A stretch of 64,000 nucleotides of DNA, taken from the IMG/VR virus record IMGVR_UViG_3300008050_000025, positions 37,826-101,825 of that record, one strand, 5' to 3'. This stretch comes from a virus. The notes under the pieces are model-generated. The model was given only the letters and a program-made list of their open reading frames with translations. It was not told the DNA's origin and searched no databases. Position numbers and translations under genes: made by a program. Of this stretch, positions 23,401 through 32,700 are shown in pieces (positions within the stretch are counted from its first letter, which is position 1; each line of letters begins with the position of its first letter).

Positions 23401-23866
23401 TTTCTTTAGATTTGTTTGAATCCCTATCTTCAAGATGAAGGGCTTCCTCTATCATATTTAGTCGCTCATAGTTTTCTACTGCCCATTTTTTAGGAGCACT
23501 ATTTCCTGACAATGAACGAATAAGCTTTCCTGCCTTCTTCCTACCACCTCTAAACAATAGGATAGTGATAATTGTTGCCACGATAGCACCATAAATCAAA
23601 GTCTCCCCTAGCTCTCTCAACTCATAAAGAAGCCTCGCAAGGCCTCCTTCTGGCGGTGGAGCAATTTGCGTATGCTCTTCTAAGGAATCCATATACGCCT
23701 CTGTCGAGAACGCGACTACGGCAGTGGAGGCCCCAATAACAACTGGCGTAAGTCCAAGCCCTGCGCCTAGCATAGCTGTACCGCCAGCAGCGGCTCCAAC
23801 AATTAGAGCGGCGCAGCTAGTGAACATGAACATTACAAATGCTATAAACGTGTGCCTAAACTTCAC
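23384..23866 (-). CDS. probable lipoprotein with a C-terminal membrane segment
   Basis: Starting at the GTG at 23866 gives 160 residues opening with a lipoprotein-type signal: basic MKFRHT, hydrophobic FIAFVMFMF, then FTSC with the candidate lipidated Cys18. A Gly/Ala-rich hydrophobic stretch follows, then a Pro-rich linker, a second hydrophobic helix (TLIYGAIVATIITILLF, about 90-106) and a very basic stretch (RGGRKKAGK). Membrane lipoproteins in T4-like phages can act in superinfection exclusion or lysis; position among head genes does not decide. An upstream start would overlap the previous gene more deeply. A late promoter-like box lies just before the start. Confidence 0.6.
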   Translation of the reverse strand: MKFRHTFIAFVMFMFTSCAALIVGAAAGGTAMLGAGLGLTPVVIGASTAVVAFSTEAYMDSLEEHTQIAPPPEGGLARLLYELRELGETLIYGAIVATIITILLFRGGRKKAGKLIRSLSGNSAPKKWAVENYERLNMIEEALHLEDRDSNKSKENGLSK

Positions 23867-23878
23867 ACAGTATTTAGA
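23867..23878 (-). promoter_or_regulatory. possible late promoter overlapping a stop codon
   Basis: Minus-strand TCTAAATACTGT contains TAAATACT of the T4 late consensus and overlaps the TAA stop of the preceding gene, immediately upstream of the lipoprotein and head-core genes. The match is weaker at the first base of the box than at 17351 or 50520. Confidence 0.4.
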
Positions 23879-25499
23879 CCTTTCGAATATATCCGTACAC
23901 ATCAATACCCCAGCGGCCACCTGCCGAGGAGTTTAGACCTGATGCCACAAACGTCATAGACGTAGGACCTTCACCTGCCTCTTTGATGTAAGGAATGGTT
24001 GTACTGGCTACGTCCACATAATTATTAGGTCTGCCGTCATACAAATCGTTCCTGACTCTGCCAATAGTTAAATACATAGATTGCCCATCATTATCAGTGT
24101 ATCTCAAAGTTGACTCAGAAGTTTGGTCCCCTCCACCGATACGGTATTTGGCCCTGACTAGAAGAGCCACAATGTCGTCACCCTCAGGAGCTACCGTGGC
24201 AGTTGGAATAACTGTATGTGTGCCGTTGCTTTGGTTAGGCATCAAAGTGACATCTGAATTAAACAAAACAAGTTCTTGTGTTCCGAGGCTCTCAAGTCTA
24301 TCCTCTAGAGAGACCAACCTCCCTTCGTGGTTTCCTGGGGAGTCTGAGCCAACACCTTTAACAATGTCATCTCTTAATGTTCTGTAATCAGGGTCTCTTC
24401 TTGTCATAACCCTGTTGGTAAATGATGGTCTGAATGCTGCGACCATCCCCTGTCTTTCGTCTAAAGTAAGCTCTGCTGTCCTAAAGAAAGGCCTAATATC
24501 TACGACGTTACTGCTAGGAATAAAGGAGCCTTCTAAATGCCCAAAAGGTGTAAGGACATAGCATAAAGGCAAGCAGAAAGTTCCTCGTTCAGTTAACTGT
24601 CCATCAGCCCAATCTGACAGTGCATCTGCTGTTGGGATATCCGACCACTGTTCTCCAAACAATGGAGTGCGTACACAGTCATCAGGCCTGAACGTAAAGT
24701 TCTTTAAGTCTTCTACCAAAGGAGTTGTTGTGTACTTGTGACCTTCAAATCCTCCGTTTGCTCCACCCTTCTTCTCATCAATAACATTGCCAAGATTAAT
24801 CTCAGTCGTCTTTTGCAGAGAGGTCCTTCCTTCAAGCTCTGCGTCATCGGCAAACCTACTCCCTTCTTTCCTATTGAGGTTTACAGTTTCAGGACTTTCC
24901 ATAAACCAACCGCCCTGCATAACTCCTAGCTTAGGCTTTAAGTTGTCCTGGTCTTCTGCTGGGTACGCTTCAATAAAAACAATATCCATTCGATATGCTG
25001 GAGCCGAGTTGCTTCCCTCTACAACATCTGGATAGTCATCAGTTGTGAATGCTGGGATTACTACACTGGGATTTGCACCATTAGTTTCAAGCAAGCGAAC
25101 AAGAGCGGTTCTACCCATGCCCCAACCTTTAACCCCATCAATGCCATACGAGCTATCCTCTGGCTGTGCCTTGACAATCTTGTCATTCTCGGCCAGCATC
25201 CCAGGTGCTCTCCTTTCCTGCAACCCGTCAGCCCTATCAGGAGCACTGTTCACCCGCGCAATAAAGCTTCCAGGGTTCGCAAAGATATACCCAGGCGCAG
25301 ACTCATCTACGTAAGGCTTAAGGTCTCCGAAAGTTGAGCGTCCTGTTAACTGTCCAATCTCAGCACGAAGTTGGTCAACTTGTACTTGCAAGATTTCATC
25401 ATTCGAAAGCAAATCTTTCAAAGGAAGGTTATCAACCTCGGACGTGTAAGGGTCATTCGGTTGATAGAATCTGATGTTTCTCTTAATAGTGTTAGCCAT
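23874..25499 (-). CDS. virion protein, probable fibre or adsorption protein
   Basis: 541 residues, mostly beta and loop in appearance, without membrane segments. The N-terminal motif YTSEVDNLPLKDLLSNDEIL (about 18-37) resembles YNYEQDNIPIDRLLRRTDLL near the N-terminus of the next upstream gene (25499-29170), suggesting that both proteins dock onto the same partner. A helix (LVSLEDRLESLG) near 385-396 precedes a C-terminal jelly-roll-like region ending GRWGIDVYGYI. It overlaps the upstream gene by one base. It may be a short fibre or a fibre-associated protein, but the family is not recognised. Confidence 0.65.
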   Translation of the reverse strand: MANTIKRNIRFYQPNDPYTSEVDNLPLKDLLSNDEILQVQVDQLRAEIGQLTGRSTFGDLKPYVDESAPGYIFANPGSFIARVNSAPDRADGLQERRAPGMLAENDKIVKAQPEDSSYGIDGVKGWGMGRTALVRLLETNGANPSVVIPAFTTDDYPDVVEGSNSAPAYRMDIVFIEAYPAEDQDNLKPKLGVMQGGWFMESPETVNLNRKEGSRFADDAELEGRTSLQKTTEINLGNVIDEKKGGANGGFEGHKYTTTPLVEDLKNFTFRPDDCVRTPLFGEQWSDIPTADALSDWADGQLTERGTFCLPLCYVLTPFGHLEGSFIPSSNVVDIRPFFRTAELTLDERQGMVAAFRPSFTNRVMTRRDPDYRTLRDDIVKGVGSDSPGNHEGRLVSLEDRLESLGTQELVLFNSDVTLMPNQSNGTHTVIPTATVAPEGDDIVALLVRAKYRIGGGDQTSESTLRYTDNDGQSMYLTIGRVRNDLYDGRPNNYVDVASTTIPYIKEAGEGPTSMTFVASGLNSSAGGRWGIDVYGYIRKV

Positions 25500-28400
25500 T
25501 ATAGTAATTTATTTAGGTCAAACAAGTTGAGAGAACGAACTCCCACGCCGAAGGTATCTGTATCCGTCGCACCATCTCGGCCTTCTCCACCAGCACCATT
25601 TGTTGAACGGTAGATTGACACACCATTAACCTTCTTGAAGGATAGGTGTTTGGCATTGTTGAACAAGTTAGAGGCAGAGTCATCAAGGAAGTTTCTCATA
25701 TACCCTAATGAATCCATATGCAATGGTGACGGTAAAACAGACGGGGTAGACGACACTAGTACACTACCACTGGTAGCCATGTCCCTAGTGTATATTGACG
25801 TTTGCGATGGAGGGAGAAGAGCGGGTGTTCCAATTCCTGGTGAAGGAATACCCCAACCATGAATGTCTTCGTATCCACTCAAGGATTTACCTGTAATCTC
25901 CAAGCCCCCTTCTAGTCCAATAACTCTTCGTGGGTCTGAGCCTGGGACTGCCGAAGCATCCATAGTAATGTTCATAAACCCTTGCGAGTTGATTTGGTCA
26001 ATAGGATAGCCTCCTGTATCTCTACCGATAGTTACAATGCCCAGACCTGCTTGGTCGGCACTAGCTGCATACATGGTTTTAAGGTCGCCCCTGTGACCAA
26101 ACATAAGTCTAAACACTCCATAGTTTCGGAAAGCGTTATCGCCGTTGTAGGTTGTAGCTGCTCCATACTTTCCAAAGTAGTCAAGTGCAACACCGTTAGG
26201 CCACTTGCCCAAAGGTCCATGAAAACTGCTGGCATCACTAATGCCGCTTGGGTTTCCTTCATTAAGTCTAACGTTGGCCGCATGAATTCTAGAGTCGTCA
26301 GCAATGTTGAAAATCTGAACCCTAGTACCCATTGAGCTTGGGTCATAATATCCAGAGCAAGGGTCAACGTATCCCTCATAAGCATAGCTATCGAATGCAG
26401 ATACAGAACTAAAGATTGTGGTGTACCCTTCCGAGCCACCTGAATCAAACAAAGGCTCTCCTGTGTATGGGTCTGTCCCTTGAGGAATGTTCGCAATAGT
26501 AGTATAGCCTTTATCAGAAGCTGTAACAGTTGGACCCCATTCAATGTTTCCCGAACCTTCAATTCCAAGGCCGTCAACGTTTGAAATCACTCCAGATACA
26601 GAGGATGCTGGCATTGAGAAGTTAAAGTTAACAGCATCAATGTCTACATAGCTTCCCTGCACAGCCCTTACAGCCATACCGCCACCACACATAGGTCCTT
26701 CCGAACCTGATGCTATAAGTCTGGTGGTCGCTGTAAACGCATCGGAACCAACTGCCTCATGGAAACCTTCCCCAATAATGTCAGTAGTGAAAGGGTTAGG
26801 GTAGAACTGCACATATGCGTACTGTTGTACACCGCTCCAAGCGTCACTTAGGTCAGTGTCGGCCCACGCCCCGCTATTGAATTTCAAATCAACTGTGTCT
26901 GCTTTGGTTTCAGCGTCGCCACCAATGTTTCGCATATTCAAACCCGAACTCTTATTAACAACAATGCAAGACCTAGTGGAGTGTATCTCAATCTTGGTCT
27001 GGTTCCCGGTAGCACTCAATTCGTACTTCTCAGATTCTGGGACAGTTCCTCCATCTGCTGTAGGAGTTTGAAGAGTTGCAACAGAGTTATCCTCTGCCAT
27101 TACAGCAATACCAAACCTACTAATCTTTGTAGGCCCTGTGATTTCAATCTCTGAGTTCTTCTCCGCGCAGAATGCAGCGGTCTGGAAGGAGTCATTGATT
27201 CCCGCCAAAGTAAAGTTACCGCCACTGTCAGGAACGAGCGAAGCAATTAAACTTGCGACGGCGGAGCCACGCATAGATGCCTTAGAGTTTCCGAGTACGT
27301 GAACGCACTTACCTCTAACAGGTGCGTCTGCATCTGCCTTAAAGCTTGCGTTGATAATCTCAATAGTTGAGTTGTCCGATACAATAATTCCAGGCTCATC
27401 GTGTAGCACCCCTGTCTTTGAACCATGATTAGACATAGCACCTTTGAAGTTTGCACCACCATTGTTGCCCGTCCACCTGCCAAGATAAGAAGGCAAAGAC
27501 CTTAGGCCTGTATAGTGGGGCCTTACAATAGAGTTATGGGAAGCCCTTAGATTGACACCATTGTTGGAAACGTGATACGCACCTTTGTTCTTGTCCCACG
27601 TCGTATCGCCGTCAAGCCTGTCGGCAGATGCAAGTTCGTCTACACGGTATGCGTATTCGAATAAGGAGTTGACCATGCAAATACCATCCAGTTGATTATC
27701 ATCAACCGTAAGCTGTGGAAGATTCATCGTAGAATCTTTTAGGCTAACACCTGTAAGGTTGTTATATGAATCTAGCCTACCCAAGAAGGACATGTCAGAG
27801 CCTTTCAACCTAAACCCATCTTTAGTATTTTGATAAGCTTGAAGGACCGAGGTTGTGAGGTCAGTGCCCCCAGCATTACCTTTACCAGAAGTGACACGAA
27901 CACCACCTGTGACCTTAGAGTTATCCAAAATCATACCAACTTCATTACGGCTAAGAGCCATCGTGAACCTGTTAAAGTCTGCATCTGAATCTGTGCCAAG
28001 AGCAGTGTTGGTAAAAACAAGCGTTGAGTTTACTGCGTGAACACCTGCACTATCTGTAGTAAGTGCTCTTGTCTTATCAGAATCCCTTTCATAGTTACGG
28101 TATCCGATTAAACTTCCGAGAATACACAACTCAGAGTTACGACACATAATTCCAGCTAGTCTCGCACGAATGGCTGCGGTGTGCTCCAGTATAATCTCGG
28201 AAGAATTAATGTTCATTCCGTAGTTCTCATTGTAAACGAGAGGAGAAGCTGTATTGTCTGCACCACTTGCAGTATCAACACAAACCCCTGTAAGCTTAAT
28301 GCTTCCATGGCAATCCCTAATGTTTACGGCTTGGAAATAGTTTCCATACAAATTCATTGCCGCGCCATCGGACACAGCAAGGACATCCCTTGAAGTTTCT

Positions 28401-29170
28401 AAGCTTTGACCTTGGCCATTTGTACCAATAGCCTCTAGGTCATAGGAGCCAATAGTTTCGTCAACAGCAGATACGTAAGGAGTACCACTCAGTACGTCAC
28501 TGGAACCTACTGCACCTTCAATACTAATCTCTTCATAGAAATGCAGCCTCCCGCATTCATCTTCGGTGTCAATGTTCTTAGTTACGAACATACGCCCACC
28601 GCCGCCAACTAACTGAGAGTTGTCGAAAATAGAAGCCCCTGTCCTTGTTGAGGATGCCCCTTCAATATAGTCCCTAGCAGTAGTTGTAGTAATCCTGTAT
28701 GGAGCGTCCTGTGTGGCACTTGCTGGGGAGATAGCTCTGGATGCAACAGCGGTAACTGTACAGTCTGCATCATAAGTGTGTAGCTTGTTGTCAATATGAA
28801 GCTGCCCTTCCCCTACCGTTGTGATTCCAAATAGGTCAAGAGTGCCCAAGTTTCCGAAGTCACAAATTTCAATGTACAACGGGAACGTTAGTCGCTGGGG
28901 AATCCTATTAACAATATCATCGAAGTTATCATACACACCGATGCTGTGGTCGGCTGTAGCTGATAGCGTCATCGTTACTTCTTTCCCTTGAACGCCGGGG
29001 AACCCGTGGAACTGGTGCAGCAGGTCGGTTCTCCTAAGAAGCCTGTCAATAGGAATGTTGTCCTGTTCATAGTTGTAGAATGAACTGGCATCATATAGGT
29101 AACTCTCCGCGTAAGGGAGAGAAAGTACATCTGTTCCAGATGTTAGATTAAAGTCGTTAATGTTACCCAT
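25499..29170 (-). CDS. tail fibre/spike with parallel beta-helix
   Basis: 1223 residues. The N-terminal 60 residues carry the docking-like motif YEQDNIPIDRLLR. From about 100 to 900 the sequence has the short repeating hydrophobic strands and turns of right-handed beta-helix phage spikes, with many segments such as NSTLVFTN, NSKVTGGVRV, NSLFEYAY and NSTIEIIN, each starting with Asn-Ser before a strand. Such folds bind or cut surface polysaccharide, so host recognition is the likely role; no catalytic residues can be assigned by eye. It is encoded one base into the 541-residue gene, just after the adhesin-type proteins. Confidence 0.75.
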   Translation of the reverse strand: MGNINDFNLTSGTDVLSLPYAESYLYDASSFYNYEQDNIPIDRLLRRTDLLHQFHGFPGVQGKEVTMTLSATADHSIGVYDNFDDIVNRIPQRLTFPLYIEICDFGNLGTLDLFGITTVGEGQLHIDNKLHTYDADCTVTAVASRAISPASATQDAPYRITTTTARDYIEGASSTRTGASIFDNSQLVGGGGRMFVTKNIDTEDECGRLHFYEEISIEGAVGSSDVLSGTPYVSAVDETIGSYDLEAIGTNGQGQSLETSRDVLAVSDGAAMNLYGNYFQAVNIRDCHGSIKLTGVCVDTASGADNTASPLVYNENYGMNINSSEIILEHTAAIRARLAGIMCRNSELCILGSLIGYRNYERDSDKTRALTTDSAGVHAVNSTLVFTNTALGTDSDADFNRFTMALSRNEVGMILDNSKVTGGVRVTSGKGNAGGTDLTTSVLQAYQNTKDGFRLKGSDMSFLGRLDSYNNLTGVSLKDSTMNLPQLTVDDNQLDGICMVNSLFEYAYRVDELASADRLDGDTTWDKNKGAYHVSNNGVNLRASHNSIVRPHYTGLRSLPSYLGRWTGNNGGANFKGAMSNHGSKTGVLHDEPGIIVSDNSTIEIINASFKADADAPVRGKCVHVLGNSKASMRGSAVASLIASLVPDSGGNFTLAGINDSFQTAAFCAEKNSEIEITGPTKISRFGIAVMAEDNSVATLQTPTADGGTVPESEKYELSATGNQTKIEIHSTRSCIVVNKSSGLNMRNIGGDAETKADTVDLKFNSGAWADTDLSDAWSGVQQYAYVQFYPNPFTTDIIGEGFHEAVGSDAFTATTRLIASGSEGPMCGGGMAVRAVQGSYVDIDAVNFNFSMPASSVSGVISNVDGLGIEGSGNIEWGPTVTASDKGYTTIANIPQGTDPYTGEPLFDSGGSEGYTTIFSSVSAFDSYAYEGYVDPCSGYYDPSSMGTRVQIFNIADDSRIHAANVRLNEGNPSGISDASSFHGPLGKWPNGVALDYFGKYGAATTYNGDNAFRNYGVFRLMFGHRGDLKTMYAASADQAGLGIVTIGRDTGGYPIDQINSQGFMNITMDASAVPGSDPRRVIGLEGGLEITGKSLSGYEDIHGWGIPSPGIGTPALLPPSQTSIYTRDMATSGSVLVSSTPSVLPSPLHMDSLGYMRNFLDDSASNLFNNAKHLSFKKVNGVSIYRSTNGAGGEGRDGATDTDTFGVGVRSLNLFDLNKLL

Positions 29171-29172
29171 GC

Positions 29173-29751
29173 TTAAAAGTCAATTGTCCATCTAATGTCT
29201 AGTGAGAACTCGTCTGTCTTAGCTAAGTCAGAGAAAGTTCGATACGCGCACAAGTACGCGGTTGCCGTTGGTGTGGTTTGAGAAGGGTTCTTACTGAACA
29301 AACCAATCTCATTTAGAGTCAGACCATTGCCTACGTTCCTATCTACAAGAAGTCTCCATCTAACTTTTGTCTCTGCAACCTTGTCAACAAAAGATGCTGG
29401 AATCTCTCCGAAGGCTTCCGATGCGTACAGAGTTCCGCTTGCCATAAGGTCTTGGGTTACTACAGTAAGTGAGCCAGTTCCGTACTCTGAGGAATCTAAA
29501 GCGTTACCCAGCCTACCATTTGAACTAACCTGCAAAGAGTCAGAGCCATCAGTACCTAGTTGGAACCTGGAGATTTGGAATTCTGTGATAGGGTCGTCTA
29601 GGTCTGCTGCAAATGCTTCTGCCAAAGTGACACCCATACCGCTACACACGACGTTATTGTCTGAATAGAAAAGAGTGCGTCCTCCATCTGGGTACACCTT
29701 GTAAATCTCAAGATGCCCTTTAGGGCTGATATAGTTTTCGTCGAACTTCAT
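29173..29751 (-). CDS. baseplate/fibre-network protein, 192-aa domain
   Basis: 192 residues forming what looks like one domain: GHLEIYKVYPDGGRTLFYSD at the start and TDEFSLDIRWTIDF at the end, with LTLNEIGLF between. The same two end segments occur at the two ends of the 1503-residue protein encoded next (GLVEIYAHTPYGKEKVFSEE and DFITVTWVIDF), so the two genes share a common domain. No enzyme motif. In T4-like phages proteins that follow gp7 connect the wedges to fibres, which is a plausible role. Spacing to its neighbours is one to two bases. Confidence 0.7.
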   Translation of the reverse strand: MKFDENYISPKGHLEIYKVYPDGGRTLFYSDNNVVCSGMGVTLAEAFAADLDDPITEFQISRFQLGTDGSDSLQVSSNGRLGNALDSSEYGTGSLTVVTQDLMASGTLYASEAFGEIPASFVDKVAETKVRWRLLVDRNVGNGLTLNEIGLFSKNPSQTTPTATAYLCAYRTFSDLAKTDEFSLDIRWTIDF

Positions 29752-32700
29752 TAGAAATCAATTACCCAAGTTACGGTAATAAAGTCTGAGCTTGGGTCAA
29801 TCTGCAAACCTCCTGGGAAGAATACCTTCTTTGAGAACAGTCTGAACTCAGGTTCCTTCTCCACCAGTACGCTAGAATTATATAGACTAGTGGCGTAGAA
29901 ATCTCCATCCCACCCAATATACAAAGGTTCAATACTGTTTGGAGATAAGTATTTCGTGGAGAAGGCATTAAGTTGTTGTTGGTCAGAGAAGTCAAAGGAC
30001 TTGACAGTGACCGAAGAGGTGTCGTTTGTCAGCACCGCACTCCCCACAAGAACCTTAGGGTTCTGTATATCAATTGGGTCAGAGGACTTACGTAACAAGA
30101 TTCCTATCTTGTTGTGTCCATCTGCCGAGGCCGTGAACGATACCGTTTCACGATGCCACACACCGTCGCTAGTAAGATTAACATCGGAGAAGTTATCGCT
30201 CTTGAGTTTAATATTGTCTCCTATAGATTTGTACTCAAGAACCAGAGTGTATGTGTCGCCTGACACACACCACCCATTAGGATTAACTCGACCTCTAGGT
30301 GAGCCAGCCCCTGTGTGGAAAAGTGAAAGTTCATCATTGGCTGTTGCCTGAGCTACCAGTACAGCGCCGTTTAAGTATTCAGGACCTGCGCCTGCGTCAT
30401 TTCGCGTAGATGATGCGCCTCCCCCTCCAACCGTAGCTAGTGCGGTTGGGCTTCCTGATGCCAAAAACGGAGGGCCACCAAGACCTTCGTGGGAGCCAAA
30501 CTTAATTGAAGTCTTTGTATAGTCAATTGTCCAAAGACCTAAAGCCCCAAGTCCTCCGTAATACGTGTTCAGCATTTCCCATTCATCCCTTGTCAGAGTG
30601 ATGGAATAAGCTACCTGCTTAGTAGATGACACTGGAGAAACAGCAGAAACTACCATACCCGCGCTGGAGTCTAGCAATACCTGAGAAGCTCTCTCTTCAA
30701 CCTTCTGCTCTAAAATGAACCCGTTAGGAGTAATAACCCCGTACTCATTTAGGTTTCCGTAGGACTGGGAAAACGAACCTGCCGAGAAGATTGTCGTACC
30801 GCTAGTCTCAGGATAGCAACCGTCATCAACACCTTCTTCGTAGTTGGCAATCCCTTCAACACCTCTTCCCGCGAACTCCATCTTATTGAGGAAGTGCCCA
30901 AGTTCCCCAGGCCCATCAGTGACAGGCTGGACAGTTGTATCATTAGGGTTTGGGAAATCAGGGAAGACCGAGGATGCGTCAACAGGGTCTACAAGACTGT
31001 AGTACCTAAAATCTGTCAAGGCTGATTGTGCCCCAGCACCAAGCCACGACAACCTAAAGAAGGTTGTAATCATATCACCAGGACGAGATTCCTTTACAGT
31101 TGATATTGGCGCTGAGATGTAGTTCTCATACTTGTCAGCGTTTGCTCCTGCGTAAGGGAAAACTGTAATGTCCTCCAGCCCATCAATATGTGTTGAGGCT
31201 ACAACACCATTATGGTATCTCTTCCACCTCAGGTCAGTGAAGTCCCACACAAGTTCCGTCCCATCTTCCTTCTTGTAAAGAATACCATACTTCAAAGTCA
31301 TAGTAGTTCCTGGGCTTTCAACGTGGTCAATACTTACTTTGAATTGGTCAGACAGGAATCCAACGCTAGATGCCATTACTGTATGAGCAATGATTGCGTT
31401 TCTTGGGTTAGCACTATCTTTTACAAATCTAATTGCGTCATGTCCATAAATCAAGTCTTGCTCAATGCGGGGATATGTTCCATCATTCTCAGACTGTGGC
31501 TGCACATGCCAACCACCTTCAATGAATGGAATAGTTCCCCATTTGTACTCGGAAGTCTTTAGGTCAAGGTTTCTAATATCTTCTACGCCATGATATTGAT
31601 TCAGGCAGTAATCAGATAGACCAACAGATTTAACATGAACACCTTGCCCTGACAGAGGGAAGATGAATACATCAAATGTACTCTCAAGGTTTGCTCCTAG
31701 GTCAACCGTTCCAATGTAGTTATCATTTAAGTCCCCAAGAAGCTCTTGCCCCCAAATTGTGATAGTGTTGGTAGAGCTTGCATCAATGTCAAGTTCAATA
31801 ACAGAACCTGCTGGTACGGAGGTATCTGAATACCTAGGGCGACTCAAAGATGTATCAGGTGTCCATGAACCAGAGCCATCGTAGTAAAGTGCCCTTACTG
31901 AATTACCACCGTTGAAGAACTCTGTACCTGATAGATTTGATACGTAAGATTCAATACGGATGTCTTTAATGTGGAACCCGCTGGCAAGCGAAGTGGTAAT
32001 GTCTGCGCCGTTAACAGAGGAACGGAACTCCAAGCACATAGGATATTTTCCTTGGCTAGCATAAGAGTTCAGTTCCGACTTAACATACACATCCAACTCA
32101 CTTGAAAGGTCTTCAAGAGATATATTGTAATTTATGTTGTTAACCATAGCGGTAGACGCACGGTTAAATGTATCCCACTCGCTGGTAGCAAAGTTATAGT
32201 GCAGGTCTTTCAGTGCCGACCCTTCCTTTCTAATCCTCAAACCAACATAGTATTGTTCAACAGTAGATGATGTTTCCGAATCAATCTGTATTGTTATCGC
32301 TGGGTCGATTGGTACAAAAATCCTTTGGTCGTCATCTTGGAAGGAGGCATCAAACAGTACGGCCCTATTACTGTTCTTATAGTTCTCATCATCTACCTCT
32401 GTTCCACTAGGGTCAGTCACTGCCGAAGGTGAGGTGAACGGGCTAAGGTAATATGCGTACCCAGAGTTCAGGGTCTTAGCGCCAGTAGTTTTTGTCAGGT
32501 CTAACATTCCTGCGCTCTTCGCTACGTCAAACCTATTACGGTCAGATACATTAGAGAAGTCTCTGTGTGCAATAGCTACGCCAATCTTTCCGTACTCTCC
32601 TGATAGTGACTCTGCATCGACAACAAGGTTATATGCCTTCTCAGGATACAGACCTGTAAACTTCTGACCAACAAAGGTCAACCCTGAGTAGTCTTCTCCT

